64,000 bases of DNA. Origin: Peptococcus simiae (GTDB lineage: Bacteria; Bacillota; Peptococcia; Peptococcales; Peptococcaceae). The stretch's first letter is position 1. Each line of letters begins with the position of its first letter. Of this stretch, positions 52,401 to 61,500 are shown in pieces. The translations under genes and the position numbers were made by a program. The notes beneath the pieces were generated by a model, which was given only the letters and a program-made list of their open reading frames with translations, was not told where the DNA came from and ran no database searches. Location: NCBI RefSeq assembly GCF_046097595.1, contig NZ_JBJUVG010000001.1, positions 1 to 64,000 on the forward strand. Direction: 5' to 3'.

Positions 52401-55400
52401 CCAAGACCATCTACGTCAACCCGGCCAAAGCAGTTACCCTGAAAGCACCGACTGTTACAGCCAACACTGGCTATACCTTCAAGGCTTGGGATCCGGCTGT
52501 AGAAGGTGCTAAGATCTATGATAAAGACCAACTGATTTTAGCCACCTATACTTCAGAGGATCCGATTTCCGATACCGAAAAAGAAGGCTACATCAAAGTC
52601 TCCTTTAATGAAGGTAAAAACGGTAGCTTTACCGCTAACCCCCTGAAGAAAGACTTCTGGGTAAAACCGGACACCATTGTTGATCTTAGAGACAAAGCAG
52701 AAGCCCTTGGCGTAAAAGCCAATGCCGGCTACCGGTTCACCCAATGGGATAAGAGTTTAATTGTCAACTATCCGGCTAATACCGAAGCCCAAACCATTAC
52801 CGCCCAATACGAACTAGACTCTGACTTCTCCGATAAGGAAAAGGCCGGCTACACCAAGATTACCTTCGCTGCAGGCGATCACGGGCAATTCGTAAACGGC
52901 GCTAAAACAGAACTTTGGGTCAACCCGGCTAAAGAATTAACCCTGCCGGTACCCGCTGTTATTCCAAATGCTGGCTACAGCCATACCGGCTGGAAAGATA
53001 CCAATGGTACAGTGGATTTAACCCAAGCCAAGAAATACACTGCTGAAACCACCATTACCGCCACCTACGACTCCGATATTTCTGAAGAGAAAAAAGATAG
53101 CTATGTAAAAGTAACCTTTAATGCAGGTAAGAGCGGCAGTTTTGCTCAAGATGCCAAGACCGTCTTCTATGTGAACCCCAACAAAGAAGTCAACTTAAGC
53201 GAAAAAGCCCCGACGCCTGTAGCCAACAAAGGCCACGCATTTACCAGATGGGATAAACCCCTCGTTGATACGTTTAAAACAGAAACCACCATCACCGCCC
53301 TCTATGTATCTGAAGGTGATATTAAGACCGAAGAAACCGAAGGCTTTACCAAGGTAACTTTCGACAAGGGCGACCATGGTGAATTCGTTAAGGATGCGAC
53401 CACTGTTTACTGGGTCAACCCGGATAAAGAGCTGGTCTTACCGGCACCGAGCATTGTAGCGGCTAAAGGCTACACCCACACCGGTTGGGACCCGGCCTTA
53501 ACCCCGGCTAAGAAATACACCCAAGAAACAACCGTTAAGGCCACCTACCAAGCTGATACCTCTGATACTCAGGTCGAAGGCTTCAATAAAGTCACCTTTG
53601 AAACCAATGAAGCAGACGGTACCTTTGCTGGTAACACAACCACCAAAGATGTTTGGGTTAAGCCCGACACCATCGTGGACCTGACTGACAAGGCACCAAC
53701 CGTTACCGCAAAAGAAGGTAAAACCCATACAGGTTGGGACAGAGAATTGGTTGGCACTTTTGCTAATGAAAGCAAAATCAAAGCCACCTACGCCTCTGAT
53801 ATCTCCGACAAACCTGTCGCCGGCTGGACCGAAATTACCTTCAACCAAGGCGACCACGGGAAGTTTGCAGACGGTGCTAAGAACGTCCTCTGGGTCAACC
53901 CCAAGAAGGCTGTTAAACTCAGTGAAAAAGCACCGGAAGTCGTAGCAGACACCAACTATTCCTTCGTAGAATGGAAAGATGGCCAAAATAAAGCGGATTT
54001 AGAAACAGCTACAACTTATACAGAAGCTAAAAGCTTTACCGCAACCTACGAATCCGACTTCTCTGATCAAGCAAAAGATGGTTTCGTACAAATCACCTTT
54101 AAACCGGGTGAAAACGGTCAATTCGCTCAAGGTGCTAAAACCACGACCTACGTCAGAAAAGACAAGGCCGTTGACCTCACCGAAAAAGCCCCGAAAGTTA
54201 TCCCGAACCAAAACTTTGGTCATACTGGCTGGAAACCTGAGTTAAAGGGAACCTTCGATAAGGCAACAGTAATTGAAGCTCAATATGTAGCAGGGACCTT
54301 CGACATCAACAGCCTTAAGGAAATAACCGTCCTTGGTCCTACCAAGATGGCTTATGCTGAAGGCGAGAAAATTAATCTTGCTGGTTTAAAAATCATCGCT
54401 AAAGATGGAACGGGTATCCAAGAAGAATACGATGGTGCAGATGCGATTGCTGGAGCAGGCTTTACAATTAATCCTGCTAAAGAAACGGCATTAACCATTG
54501 CTGACCATAACGACCAACCTATTACTGTCAGTAAGGGTAATGTAAACGGTAGTACCGTCACCACCCTATCTGTTTCTAAAAACCAATCGGCAGAACCGAA
54601 AGACGTTCTTGCTAGAAACTTAGGAGAAAATCCGCAAAAAACCACGGTGACAGGTAAAGCACCAGCGGGGTCGACCATTAAAGTCACAGACCTTGACGGT
54701 AAAGACTTAACAGGTGGAAAAACCATCACCGTTCCACAAAATGGAGAATTTACAGTCGAACTTGACAAGAAATACGACGTCGGTACGCCTGTAAAAGTTA
54801 CTTCCACAGAAGCAGGTAAAACGGAATCCGGTCCTATCGTCAAACAAGTCTTTGATGACGTGAATGAAGACGGCAAAGACGACAAAGACCAAAAATCACA
54901 ACAACCGACGGACGTTAAAGCCATGAACCAAAACAAAGTGGTTGATGGTCAAGTAACGACAGAAGAAGAGGACAAGACAACCGTTACAGGTAAAGCTAAA
55001 CCTGGTGCCACGATTAAGATTACCAATGCCCAAGGTGAGGACATTACTGGTAACCAAACGATCATTGCAGATGCACAAAATGGGTCGTTCACGGTAAAAG
55101 TGGATAAGCAAAATCCAAACGACATCATTAAGGTAACTGCAAAAGATACGGATAAGGCATTAACTTCTGACCCTGTTGAAGCAAAAGTCTTCCGTGATGC
55201 CGATAACGACGGCAATGAAGACGGCAAACGTGTCACCACCCGTCCGTCAGCATTGGCTAGAAATATTGGCACTGGCACGAATACACCCAAAACACCGGCA
55301 ACCTTCACAACAGTCGAAGGGGATACGGAAAAAGGTGCAACAGTCACCATTAGCTATGAGTTCAACGGACAAGCTAAAACAAAAACCGTAAAAGCAGAAA

Positions 55401-58400
55401 CCGAAGGCACAAACGGTCTTTACACCTACAAAGCAGAATTAGATGACCTACTTCCTGCTGGTACAAAAGTAACCGTGAAAGCCGCCATCGTCGGTAAATC
55501 TGACTCTCCGTCAACAGAGGCCTATGTCTTTGACGATAGAAACGACGACAAGACCGACGACAAGGTAGGTCAATTTGACCCTGCAACCATCTCTGCTTTA
55601 CAAGTCTTAGGACCGAAAAAAGCCGGCTATACCGAAGGGGATACATTAGATCTCACAGGCTTAGAAGTCATCGCGACAGACGCCCAAGGCGTAAGCAAAA
55701 CCTTTACCCTTGACGGCACAAGCCTTAAGGCAAAAGATAATACAACCCTTGACGGCATTACCATTAAAGTTGGTGAAACGACCGTTGACCTTGCCAATCT
55801 ACCTGCATTGACGAACAAAGATCATAACGGCAAACCGATCACAGTCACTAAAGGCAATGTTACTGCAGACTCTGCCGTTCAACTGACCGTAGCAAAGCTT
55901 AACGCAACCGACAGACCTTCTGCGCTTGCATCAAACAAAGGCGAAAAGCCAACATTCACCACCATCACCGGTGAAGGCGAAGTTGGCGCAACAGTTATTG
56001 CAAAAGTAGATGGAACAGAAGTTGGTAGAGCAACGGTTGAAGCGAACGGTAAATATACCATTGAAGCTAAGCAAGCAGAGAAACCCTTAAAAGACGGCAC
56101 CAAAGTCAGCGTCACCGCTAAAAAAGCACCAAAGGGTGAATCCGCTGTCCAAGAAACCATTGTCTTTACAGACAAAGACGGCAACGGCCAACCCGACTCC
56201 TCCCAAGCCTTTGACAAAAACAACGTTAAAGCTATGGAAGTCGTGGCATCGCCGAATCAAATGGTTTATGCCAATGGCGATAACTTAAAGTTAGCAGGCA
56301 TGAAAGTTCTCTTAACTGATGGCAACGACAATAAGATGATTGTTGAATTTAGCCAGTTTGCTGAATACGGCATCAAGGTTGAACCAGTAGATAATGCAGA
56401 ACTTTCCTCTAAAGATAAAGCGGATGGCGGTCATAATGGCTTAAAGATTAAGGCGACCAAAACCTTCAATAAAGATAACCAACAAGTAAAACTTGAAGGC
56501 GAAACGCCGACAGCCTTAACCGTAAACAAAGACCGTACCGCTCAACCGACAGACGTTACCGCAGCCAATATTGGCGAAGAAACAAAGACAAAAGTCCGTT
56601 TCAAAGCACCAACGGGTGCCACCATCAAGATTACTAAAGATGGAGCAACTGGCAACCTAATTGAAGGAACACCTGTAGCAGGTGATGGGGATAACGCCGG
56701 TTATCTGGTTGCAACCCTTTCAGAAAAACTTCCGGAAGGTACAAAGATTCAAATTACCGCAGCAGAAACCGGTAAAACGGAATCTGCACCTCAAGAAGCT
56801 ACAGTTATTCGCGACAAAGATGGCAATTGGAAACCTGACACCAGTGCTAAACTGACCAAACCTGAAATTTCTCCCGTTAGGGAAAATGACGAAAAGGTCA
56901 TTGTCGACGCACCTAATGCTGAAGACAAAATTCAAACCATCGAAGTCGCCGACCAAGCTGGCAACACAGTTACACTCGTTAAAGATACGACTGATGCGAC
57001 CGGCAAGACATGGAAGGTTGGTGGTAGTGATCCAGAAGTGAAAATTAAGGCAAATTCTGATGGTAAATTAGAAATTCCCGTCAAAGGTAAACTGCCTTTA
57101 AATGACAGAGACACAATCAAAGTTACTTTTAAAGATGGTGAAAAGCCAACACCGAACGAAGTCTTTGATAAAGTGTCCGTTCAAAAGGCATCACAAAAAC
57201 CGACCGTAGAGCCTGTATACTCTGGTGACAAGAATGTGAAGGTCGCAGATCCGACCATCGCAGACCCGACCGCTAAAACCATTAAGGTCAAAGTGAACGA
57301 TAACGACTCCCTCGTTATCAAAAAACAAGACGACGGTAGTTGGAAGATTGAAAGCAAACCAGATGCCAAAGTTGAAGTCAAAGATGGCAAAGTCATCGTT
57401 CCCCTCGATCCATCGGCGAAGAAGGACGATACTATTAAGGTTTCGACCATCAACGATTCCAAAGTTGAATCACCAGCTGAGACGGTCACTGTAGTGGATA
57501 AACAACCTTCTACTAAACCTTCGGTTAATCCAGTAAAATCTGGTGATACGACAGTCGGTGGTACAGCAGGTCCTGGTGCAGATATCGTTGTTGAAGTCAC
57601 ATCAAAAGATGGCGGCGAACCAAAGAAAATTGTAGGTAAAGCAGATGGAGAAGGTAATTTCAAAGTATCGACAGACAAGCTAAACGATGGAGATACAATT
57701 GTCGTAAAAGCAACTGAACCTGGTAAGTCTGAAACAGTATCAGATACAGTTACGGTTGGCGTAGATACCACGGCTCTCGATAAAGCCATCCAAGACGGTA
57801 AGGATAGCCTTGACACAGAAAAGGGCGGCCGCAATGACGGTACTCCTGCTGATAAGGCCTTAGAAGAAGCGATTAAGGAAGGCGAACAGGTTAAAACCCA
57901 AGACCCTGCCGCCAGCCAAGATGAAGTCGATAAGGCTAAGGATAAGATTGAAAAGGCTATCGAAGAGAAAAAGAAAATGGATGCAGCTTTAGATGAACTC
58001 GAAAAAGCTAAAAATGAGCTTGATCAAACAATCAATGATGCTAAGGAAGATAAAAAGCCTAAGGATGAAATTAAAAAAGGCGAAAAAGCAAGTGAGGACG
58101 CTGGAACCGTCATTGATAGTAAAGGCAAAGATAAAACTGCGGATCAGGTGAAAGAGTTAGTCGAAAAAACGAAAGAAGCTAATCGTCTTCTAGGGTTGCC
58201 AGCTATTCAGATTACAGTAGATAGTGCGATATATGACAGTAAGGATATTATCTTTACGACTAATCCTGGTCGCTGTAACGTGGTTGTAACGATTACTCGC
58301 AATGACTTAACACAAGAAAGTTACGAAACAACAACTGGTGCAGGTGGAACAGGATCTATTAGTTTGGATAAACCTTTAGAATTCGGGGATGCTATAAAGA

Positions 58401-58474
58401 TTAGTGCTACAAGAGTTACTGATTCAAGACCTACGCCGGATTATATAGATAACTCAACGTTAGCTATAGTTTAA
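49454..58474 (+). CDS. Type 2 giant repeat surface protein of cassette B
   Basis: A 3,006-residue secreted protein, paralog of the 25585 gene. Signal peptide about 1-25 (PVAA-SP). Layout: N-terminal part to 340; an FxxW-like module; an Ig-like module near 425 (TKMTYTVGNKFDPAGMEV); the FIVAR-like helical segment 656-745, nearly identical to that in cassette A; a DUF5011-type module 755-870; nine FxxW repeats 882-1615. Ig-like modules with Asp-rich loops follow (for example DADNDGNEDG near 1916 and DKDGNGQPD near 2240). A charged helical region lies at about 2773-2914, with a final strand-rich module. There is no anchor signal. AAGGAG precedes the start, 58 bases after the type 1 gene. Confidence 0.87.
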   Translation: MKKKFLSFLLVLTMLLSVVTPVAASPSNGAAAGTLEIEKTETQKQIIFDITGHAKEQAYDQAPQNGFKLFGAFGLRALPSNQNLDQQVTITANLNLVGFAGQDFDWDILKDKIGSMKLTPKLIYAGGREVLKDSLTENFSLNKRTLTFEVARGEIEAAQSVELVMSLSADAGDTITDNVDIRAFETQTATNGNKTINITVTQIANPTISTAYKDPFGRDVSPLQYNQELKAVEGKNFKWVVNGPNALDMTIPLENKSQSYKRAFAEEYGARPLNKPQGAKITIDGQEAGELKAAGATESQVKFATEYDVITGGKITLTFLPKVQEKPDPNLPTPEGYYEITFKSGEGYFTNKDLKNESKTYIAKEGSTWEQFKEKVPAAPTATHPFGSAFTKWTDASGADFDFAQAAGPIGGSKVYTANFAKQVLGFKVTQDPTKMTYTVGNKFDPAGMEVEITYADGNRVKIPADQFAANNIVITPAKDIALDKGHNGQRIKATLKDGAGQDAKDLAEGYTKGALTVESSLTEGADITLTQPRHGDQTVTGTMTLPASATEAQKAEFKSLVGKEVTVGTGDVKAGYGIGKGYVTSVTEKEGKLTAHVTAYINKDYISNPANEELYGDLAEDWKAQAANGKLLAGQEIFAYVNELGISGSVPQAKVALNPDNLNTILPTADKVLENFKDKKGVDKDKYATLKTAVDKAYNDLVGKASKPEDQINQAAKKANDPSEANQKELDAAYKTIKKAIEALTANNLPEIEGPANMSIIKGDALDLDKKVVVDVKATENQTAAKGFVVLKDGDNVKAQTSPKVDEKIDLKQTSGKYYTVKVTNAKGQTVDAETAKTTPGTYTVTYTVEDSKGATASHDMTLVVKDDVIEVPGEFPEVIPEGYVTVEFKSGDNGGLQGTTKFLVKKDAEQGKVTVPTIVPKAGWVKADPAWAPVIPATFAANFATTARYKADADISETPKEGYSKVTFDALDKGKIGNGRTKTIYVNPAKAVTLKAPTVTANTGYTFKAWDPAVEGAKIYDKDQLILATYTSEDPISDTEKEGYIKVSFNEGKNGSFTANPLKKDFWVKPDTIVDLRDKAEALGVKANAGYRFTQWDKSLIVNYPANTEAQTITAQYELDSDFSDKEKAGYTKITFAAGDHGQFVNGAKTELWVNPAKELTLPVPAVIPNAGYSHTGWKDTNGTVDLTQAKKYTAETTITATYDSDISEEKKDSYVKVTFNAGKSGSFAQDAKTVFYVNPNKEVNLSEKAPTPVANKGHAFTRWDKPLVDTFKTETTITALYVSEGDIKTEETEGFTKVTFDKGDHGEFVKDATTVYWVNPDKELVLPAPSIVAAKGYTHTGWDPALTPAKKYTQETTVKATYQADTSDTQVEGFNKVTFETNEADGTFAGNTTTKDVWVKPDTIVDLTDKAPTVTAKEGKTHTGWDRELVGTFANESKIKATYASDISDKPVAGWTEITFNQGDHGKFADGAKNVLWVNPKKAVKLSEKAPEVVADTNYSFVEWKDGQNKADLETATTYTEAKSFTATYESDFSDQAKDGFVQITFKPGENGQFAQGAKTTTYVRKDKAVDLTEKAPKVIPNQNFGHTGWKPELKGTFDKATVIEAQYVAGTFDINSLKEITVLGPTKMAYAEGEKINLAGLKIIAKDGTGIQEEYDGADAIAGAGFTINPAKETALTIADHNDQPITVSKGNVNGSTVTTLSVSKNQSAEPKDVLARNLGENPQKTTVTGKAPAGSTIKVTDLDGKDLTGGKTITVPQNGEFTVELDKKYDVGTPVKVTSTEAGKTESGPIVKQVFDDVNEDGKDDKDQKSQQPTDVKAMNQNKVVDGQVTTEEEDKTTVTGKAKPGATIKITNAQGEDITGNQTIIADAQNGSFTVKVDKQNPNDIIKVTAKDTDKALTSDPVEAKVFRDADNDGNEDGKRVTTRPSALARNIGTGTNTPKTPATFTTVEGDTEKGATVTISYEFNGQAKTKTVKAETEGTNGLYTYKAELDDLLPAGTKVTVKAAIVGKSDSPSTEAYVFDDRNDDKTDDKVGQFDPATISALQVLGPKKAGYTEGDTLDLTGLEVIATDAQGVSKTFTLDGTSLKAKDNTTLDGITIKVGETTVDLANLPALTNKDHNGKPITVTKGNVTADSAVQLTVAKLNATDRPSALASNKGEKPTFTTITGEGEVGATVIAKVDGTEVGRATVEANGKYTIEAKQAEKPLKDGTKVSVTAKKAPKGESAVQETIVFTDKDGNGQPDSSQAFDKNNVKAMEVVASPNQMVYANGDNLKLAGMKVLLTDGNDNKMIVEFSQFAEYGIKVEPVDNAELSSKDKADGGHNGLKIKATKTFNKDNQQVKLEGETPTALTVNKDRTAQPTDVTAANIGEETKTKVRFKAPTGATIKITKDGATGNLIEGTPVAGDGDNAGYLVATLSEKLPEGTKIQITAAETGKTESAPQEATVIRDKDGNWKPDTSAKLTKPEISPVRENDEKVIVDAPNAEDKIQTIEVADQAGNTVTLVKDTTDATGKTWKVGGSDPEVKIKANSDGKLEIPVKGKLPLNDRDTIKVTFKDGEKPTPNEVFDKVSVQKASQKPTVEPVYSGDKNVKVADPTIADPTAKTIKVKVNDNDSLVIKKQDDGSWKIESKPDAKVEVKDGKVIVPLDPSAKKDDTIKVSTINDSKVESPAETVTVVDKQPSTKPSVNPVKSGDTTVGGTAGPGADIVVEVTSKDGGEPKKIVGKADGEGNFKVSTDKLNDGDTIVVKATEPGKSETVSDTVTVGVDTTALDKAIQDGKDSLDTEKGGRNDGTPADKALEEAIKEGEQVKTQDPAASQDEVDKAKDKIEKAIEEKKKMDAALDELEKAKNELDQTINDAKEDKKPKDEIKKGEKASEDAGTVIDSKGKDKTADQVKELVEKTKEANRLLGLPAIQITVDSAIYDSKDIIFTTNPGRCNVVVTITRNDLTQESYETTTGAGGTGSISLDKPLEFGDAIKISATRVTDSRPTPDYIDNSTLAIV
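52100..54300 (+). repeat. Nine-unit FxxW-type protein repeat array, cassette B
   Basis: Nine units with the same plan as the array at 27950-30290. Units 8 and 9 (GWTEITFNQGDHGKFA and its follower) are almost identical in protein to units 8 and 9 of cassette A. The DNA carries many silent differences, so the match reflects protein constraint more than recent copying. Confidence 0.85.
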
Positions 58475-58501
58475 GGGATTCCTAGATTTTTAAATTATAC
58501 C

Positions 58502-58537
58502 CTAGGGCGAGATCACCTCGCCTTAGAGGTATTTTTA
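58502..58537 (+). terminator. Attenuator-like hairpin between type 2 and type 3 genes, cassette B
   Basis: GGCGAG-ATCAC-CTCGCC extended by CCTA/TAGAGG, then TATTTTT. It looks like a partial terminator in the 73-base gap before the type 3 gene, as a hairpin also sits at the equal place in cassette A. Confidence 0.6.
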
Positions 58538-58547
58538 AGGAGGGCAT

Positions 58548-61500
58548 ATGGGAAAGAGAATTTTAAGTGTTCTATTGGCAATAACTATGCTTTTAAGCAT
58601 GGTGCCTATGGATTTAGCATATGCAAAAGATGAGAGAAAACTAGATGTAATACCCATTAGCGCCAATGAATATATGATAAAGCTACCGGGTGTAGACTAT
58701 ACTATGGCGAGACAAAATCCACCTAAAGTTCCTAAAATGAATCCAGAGGATAACCCAGATGCATTTTGGCTCAGAGATATAAAGGTTGATATTTCTGATT
58801 TGGTGCTAGAGGCCACTGGGGTGGAAGAAGTTACTGTCACCGTAGTAGCAAAACTAATGGATTATAATAAGGAATATAAAGTTCAGAAAAAGGACTTTAT
58901 TAATGGTGGTAAAGCGTTTGAAGCTCCGGTGCCAGATGATGAGTACTTCCCGGCAATTTTAGTTAAGTTCGATGATGGCAGAGATTCAAGATATATAGTT
59001 GAAGCAAAAAGTAAACCAACCAACACAGTGAATATTAATATTGACTTTTTAGGTCACACTGGTGTGCGTACTGAGTGGCACGGTAATACTGAAAAACCTG
59101 ACGCCATGGCTAAATATATTGGTACATCAAACAGATTTGTAGAGTTTAATTTACCAAAACAAGATCAAAACAGTATACTACGGATGGGAAAACAATGGTT
59201 ATGGAAAGATCATCCAAATCCTGTCTATTTAAATAATGTTTCAGAGGATATCATTAGGTGTAACGACTCTAGGACAGCTGCGGCTATCCACTTAGAAATT
59301 CAGGATGCGTTGCAAGGTCAACTAGCAAATTCAAGCTACTATTACCAAATTACAGGGAATTCCCTTAAGGGTTTCCATGCAACTATGCGTGAAAAAAATA
59401 CCGTTACCTTTGATAAGGGCAAGGGTGAATGGAAAAACTCGGCGCCTGCCCCACAAGCCGCCGCCAACGGTTTAAAACTATCTGAATCCTTTATGGATGC
59501 ACCGGATACGATTGGACCTGTAACGATTCCTGACGGCACAAAAGCTCTGACACCGCCGGCTGCTGAAACCGGTCAACCAGCTAATGAATTTAAGGGTTGG
59601 TCTGATACAGAAGATGGCAATGTGGTTGATATGGATACCTATGTCGTTAAAGGTGACACAACTTTCTACGCCATTTATGGACCAGAAGCGCAAGGCTATG
59701 CCAATGTTACATTCTGGGATAAGACGAACAACAAGGAAATCACTGATCCCACCTTACGTCTGGATGACGCTGCTAAGTATGCCAATCAAATTTCCGGCAC
59801 CAAGGATAGCGTCATCGATATGACGCCTTTCACTACGGAGGAGGGCTATAAGGCACCAAGATTTGTAGGTTACACCTATACAAATCCTGAAGTTTCCGGG
59901 CAAGTTGGTCAAGATCAAAAGTATCACTATACAGATCCGGCCACCGCGACCTTGAAGCTAAACTACACGGCTCTTCCTGATATTGTTCCCGGGGATAAAG
60001 CTCAACCGGACGGTTATGTCAAAGTAACCTTCCACAGCGATAAGGAAACCGAAAAACGCGGTCAATTATACACGACGGACGAAAAGGCACTCGTTGATGA
60101 AATCGTTTATTACGTCAATCCTTATAAGGGCATTAAGCTGAATGATGCAAACCTGGTGGCCAATATTAAAGCTAAGGATGGCTATAATGTGAACACCACA
60201 CAACAATGGAATGACGCAAATAACACCTTAGATAGCTTGGAAGTGCCGATTTCAGATGCTCAAAAATTCTATGACCTCTATGCCCAATACACCGAAACCA
60301 CAGCCAATAAGTTCAAAGATAAACTAAAGGCTGAACCTATTAGGGTTTGGAAGGGCGAGGACATTACTTGGAAGAAGGGCGTTGCTCTTAAAACAGCAAA
60401 CGCTGACCTGCAGGCAATTTTAGATGCGGATGCGACAAAAGTTACCGATTTAGGGACCGATGGTACTGTTGACGCTCCAAAAGCAGAAAGAACTGCTGCA
60501 GCTGCCAACTTACCGAACGGCACCAAGGGCAACTTAAAAGTCACCTTTGAAGATGGCTCCTATGTTGTCGTTAAAGATCAGGTTCTTTATGTTGCAGAAC
60601 ATAAATACGATAAGGACAAAGACAAGGATAAGTTCACTGAAGGAAACCTGCCTGCCGACAAACTGACCGTTAACTTTGTTATCGGGGAAGGTGTTACCGG
60701 TACCGGAAAAACCTTCTATATCAAACCGAATACCAATCTTGATAAAGATGCTGACCTTCCGGCCATCACAGCTAAAACAGATTACAAGGACGCCAAGTGG
60801 TATAAGGGCGATGCAAACTCTACAACAGAAGCACAAGATGCTGACTATACCGGCATTGCTGAATCTGTCACCTTTACCGCTAAGGCCACCCTTAAAGGTA
60901 ACGGGACCGCTAAATTGGCTTACGCCGATGAGCAAGGTCAGACATTAGAACCTGCAACGAATAAAACTCTTCAAATTAAGGGTCAAAACTATGCACCTGA
61001 GCTTAGCGGCAAAGACGGCACAGAGATTACCTTTACCAGAGACCAAGCCCCGAAACTCTTGGGCTATGAACTGGTTGAAGGGAATGAGGCGGTAACCATT
61101 ACTCCTGCTAAGTACCAAGAAGGTCAGGAAGCCACCATCACCCTGAAGTACAAAAAACTGGATGATGTGATTCCGGCAGACCCTGATAAAGGTGGTAAAG
61201 ATCAACCGGAAGGCTATGTAGCCGTTAACTTCAAAGATGCTAAGGGTGCTAAAGTAGCTGGTAAAGACGCAGATGTCACCTTCTATGTCAACCCGCAAGC
61301 TGAAGTTAAAGTCGTTGAAGGCGATACGGCTACCTTAGTTGGCAAAGACGACAAGGTCCAAAATGTGCCGGCTGTCACTGCTGACGAAGGCTACAAGGTG
61401 GTTACCACCGGTGATAAAAAATGGCCTTACGATAACCATGACAAAGTTGGCGAACCGATTACCACACCGACTGACTTTACAGCCAATGTAGCTGTCCGTG

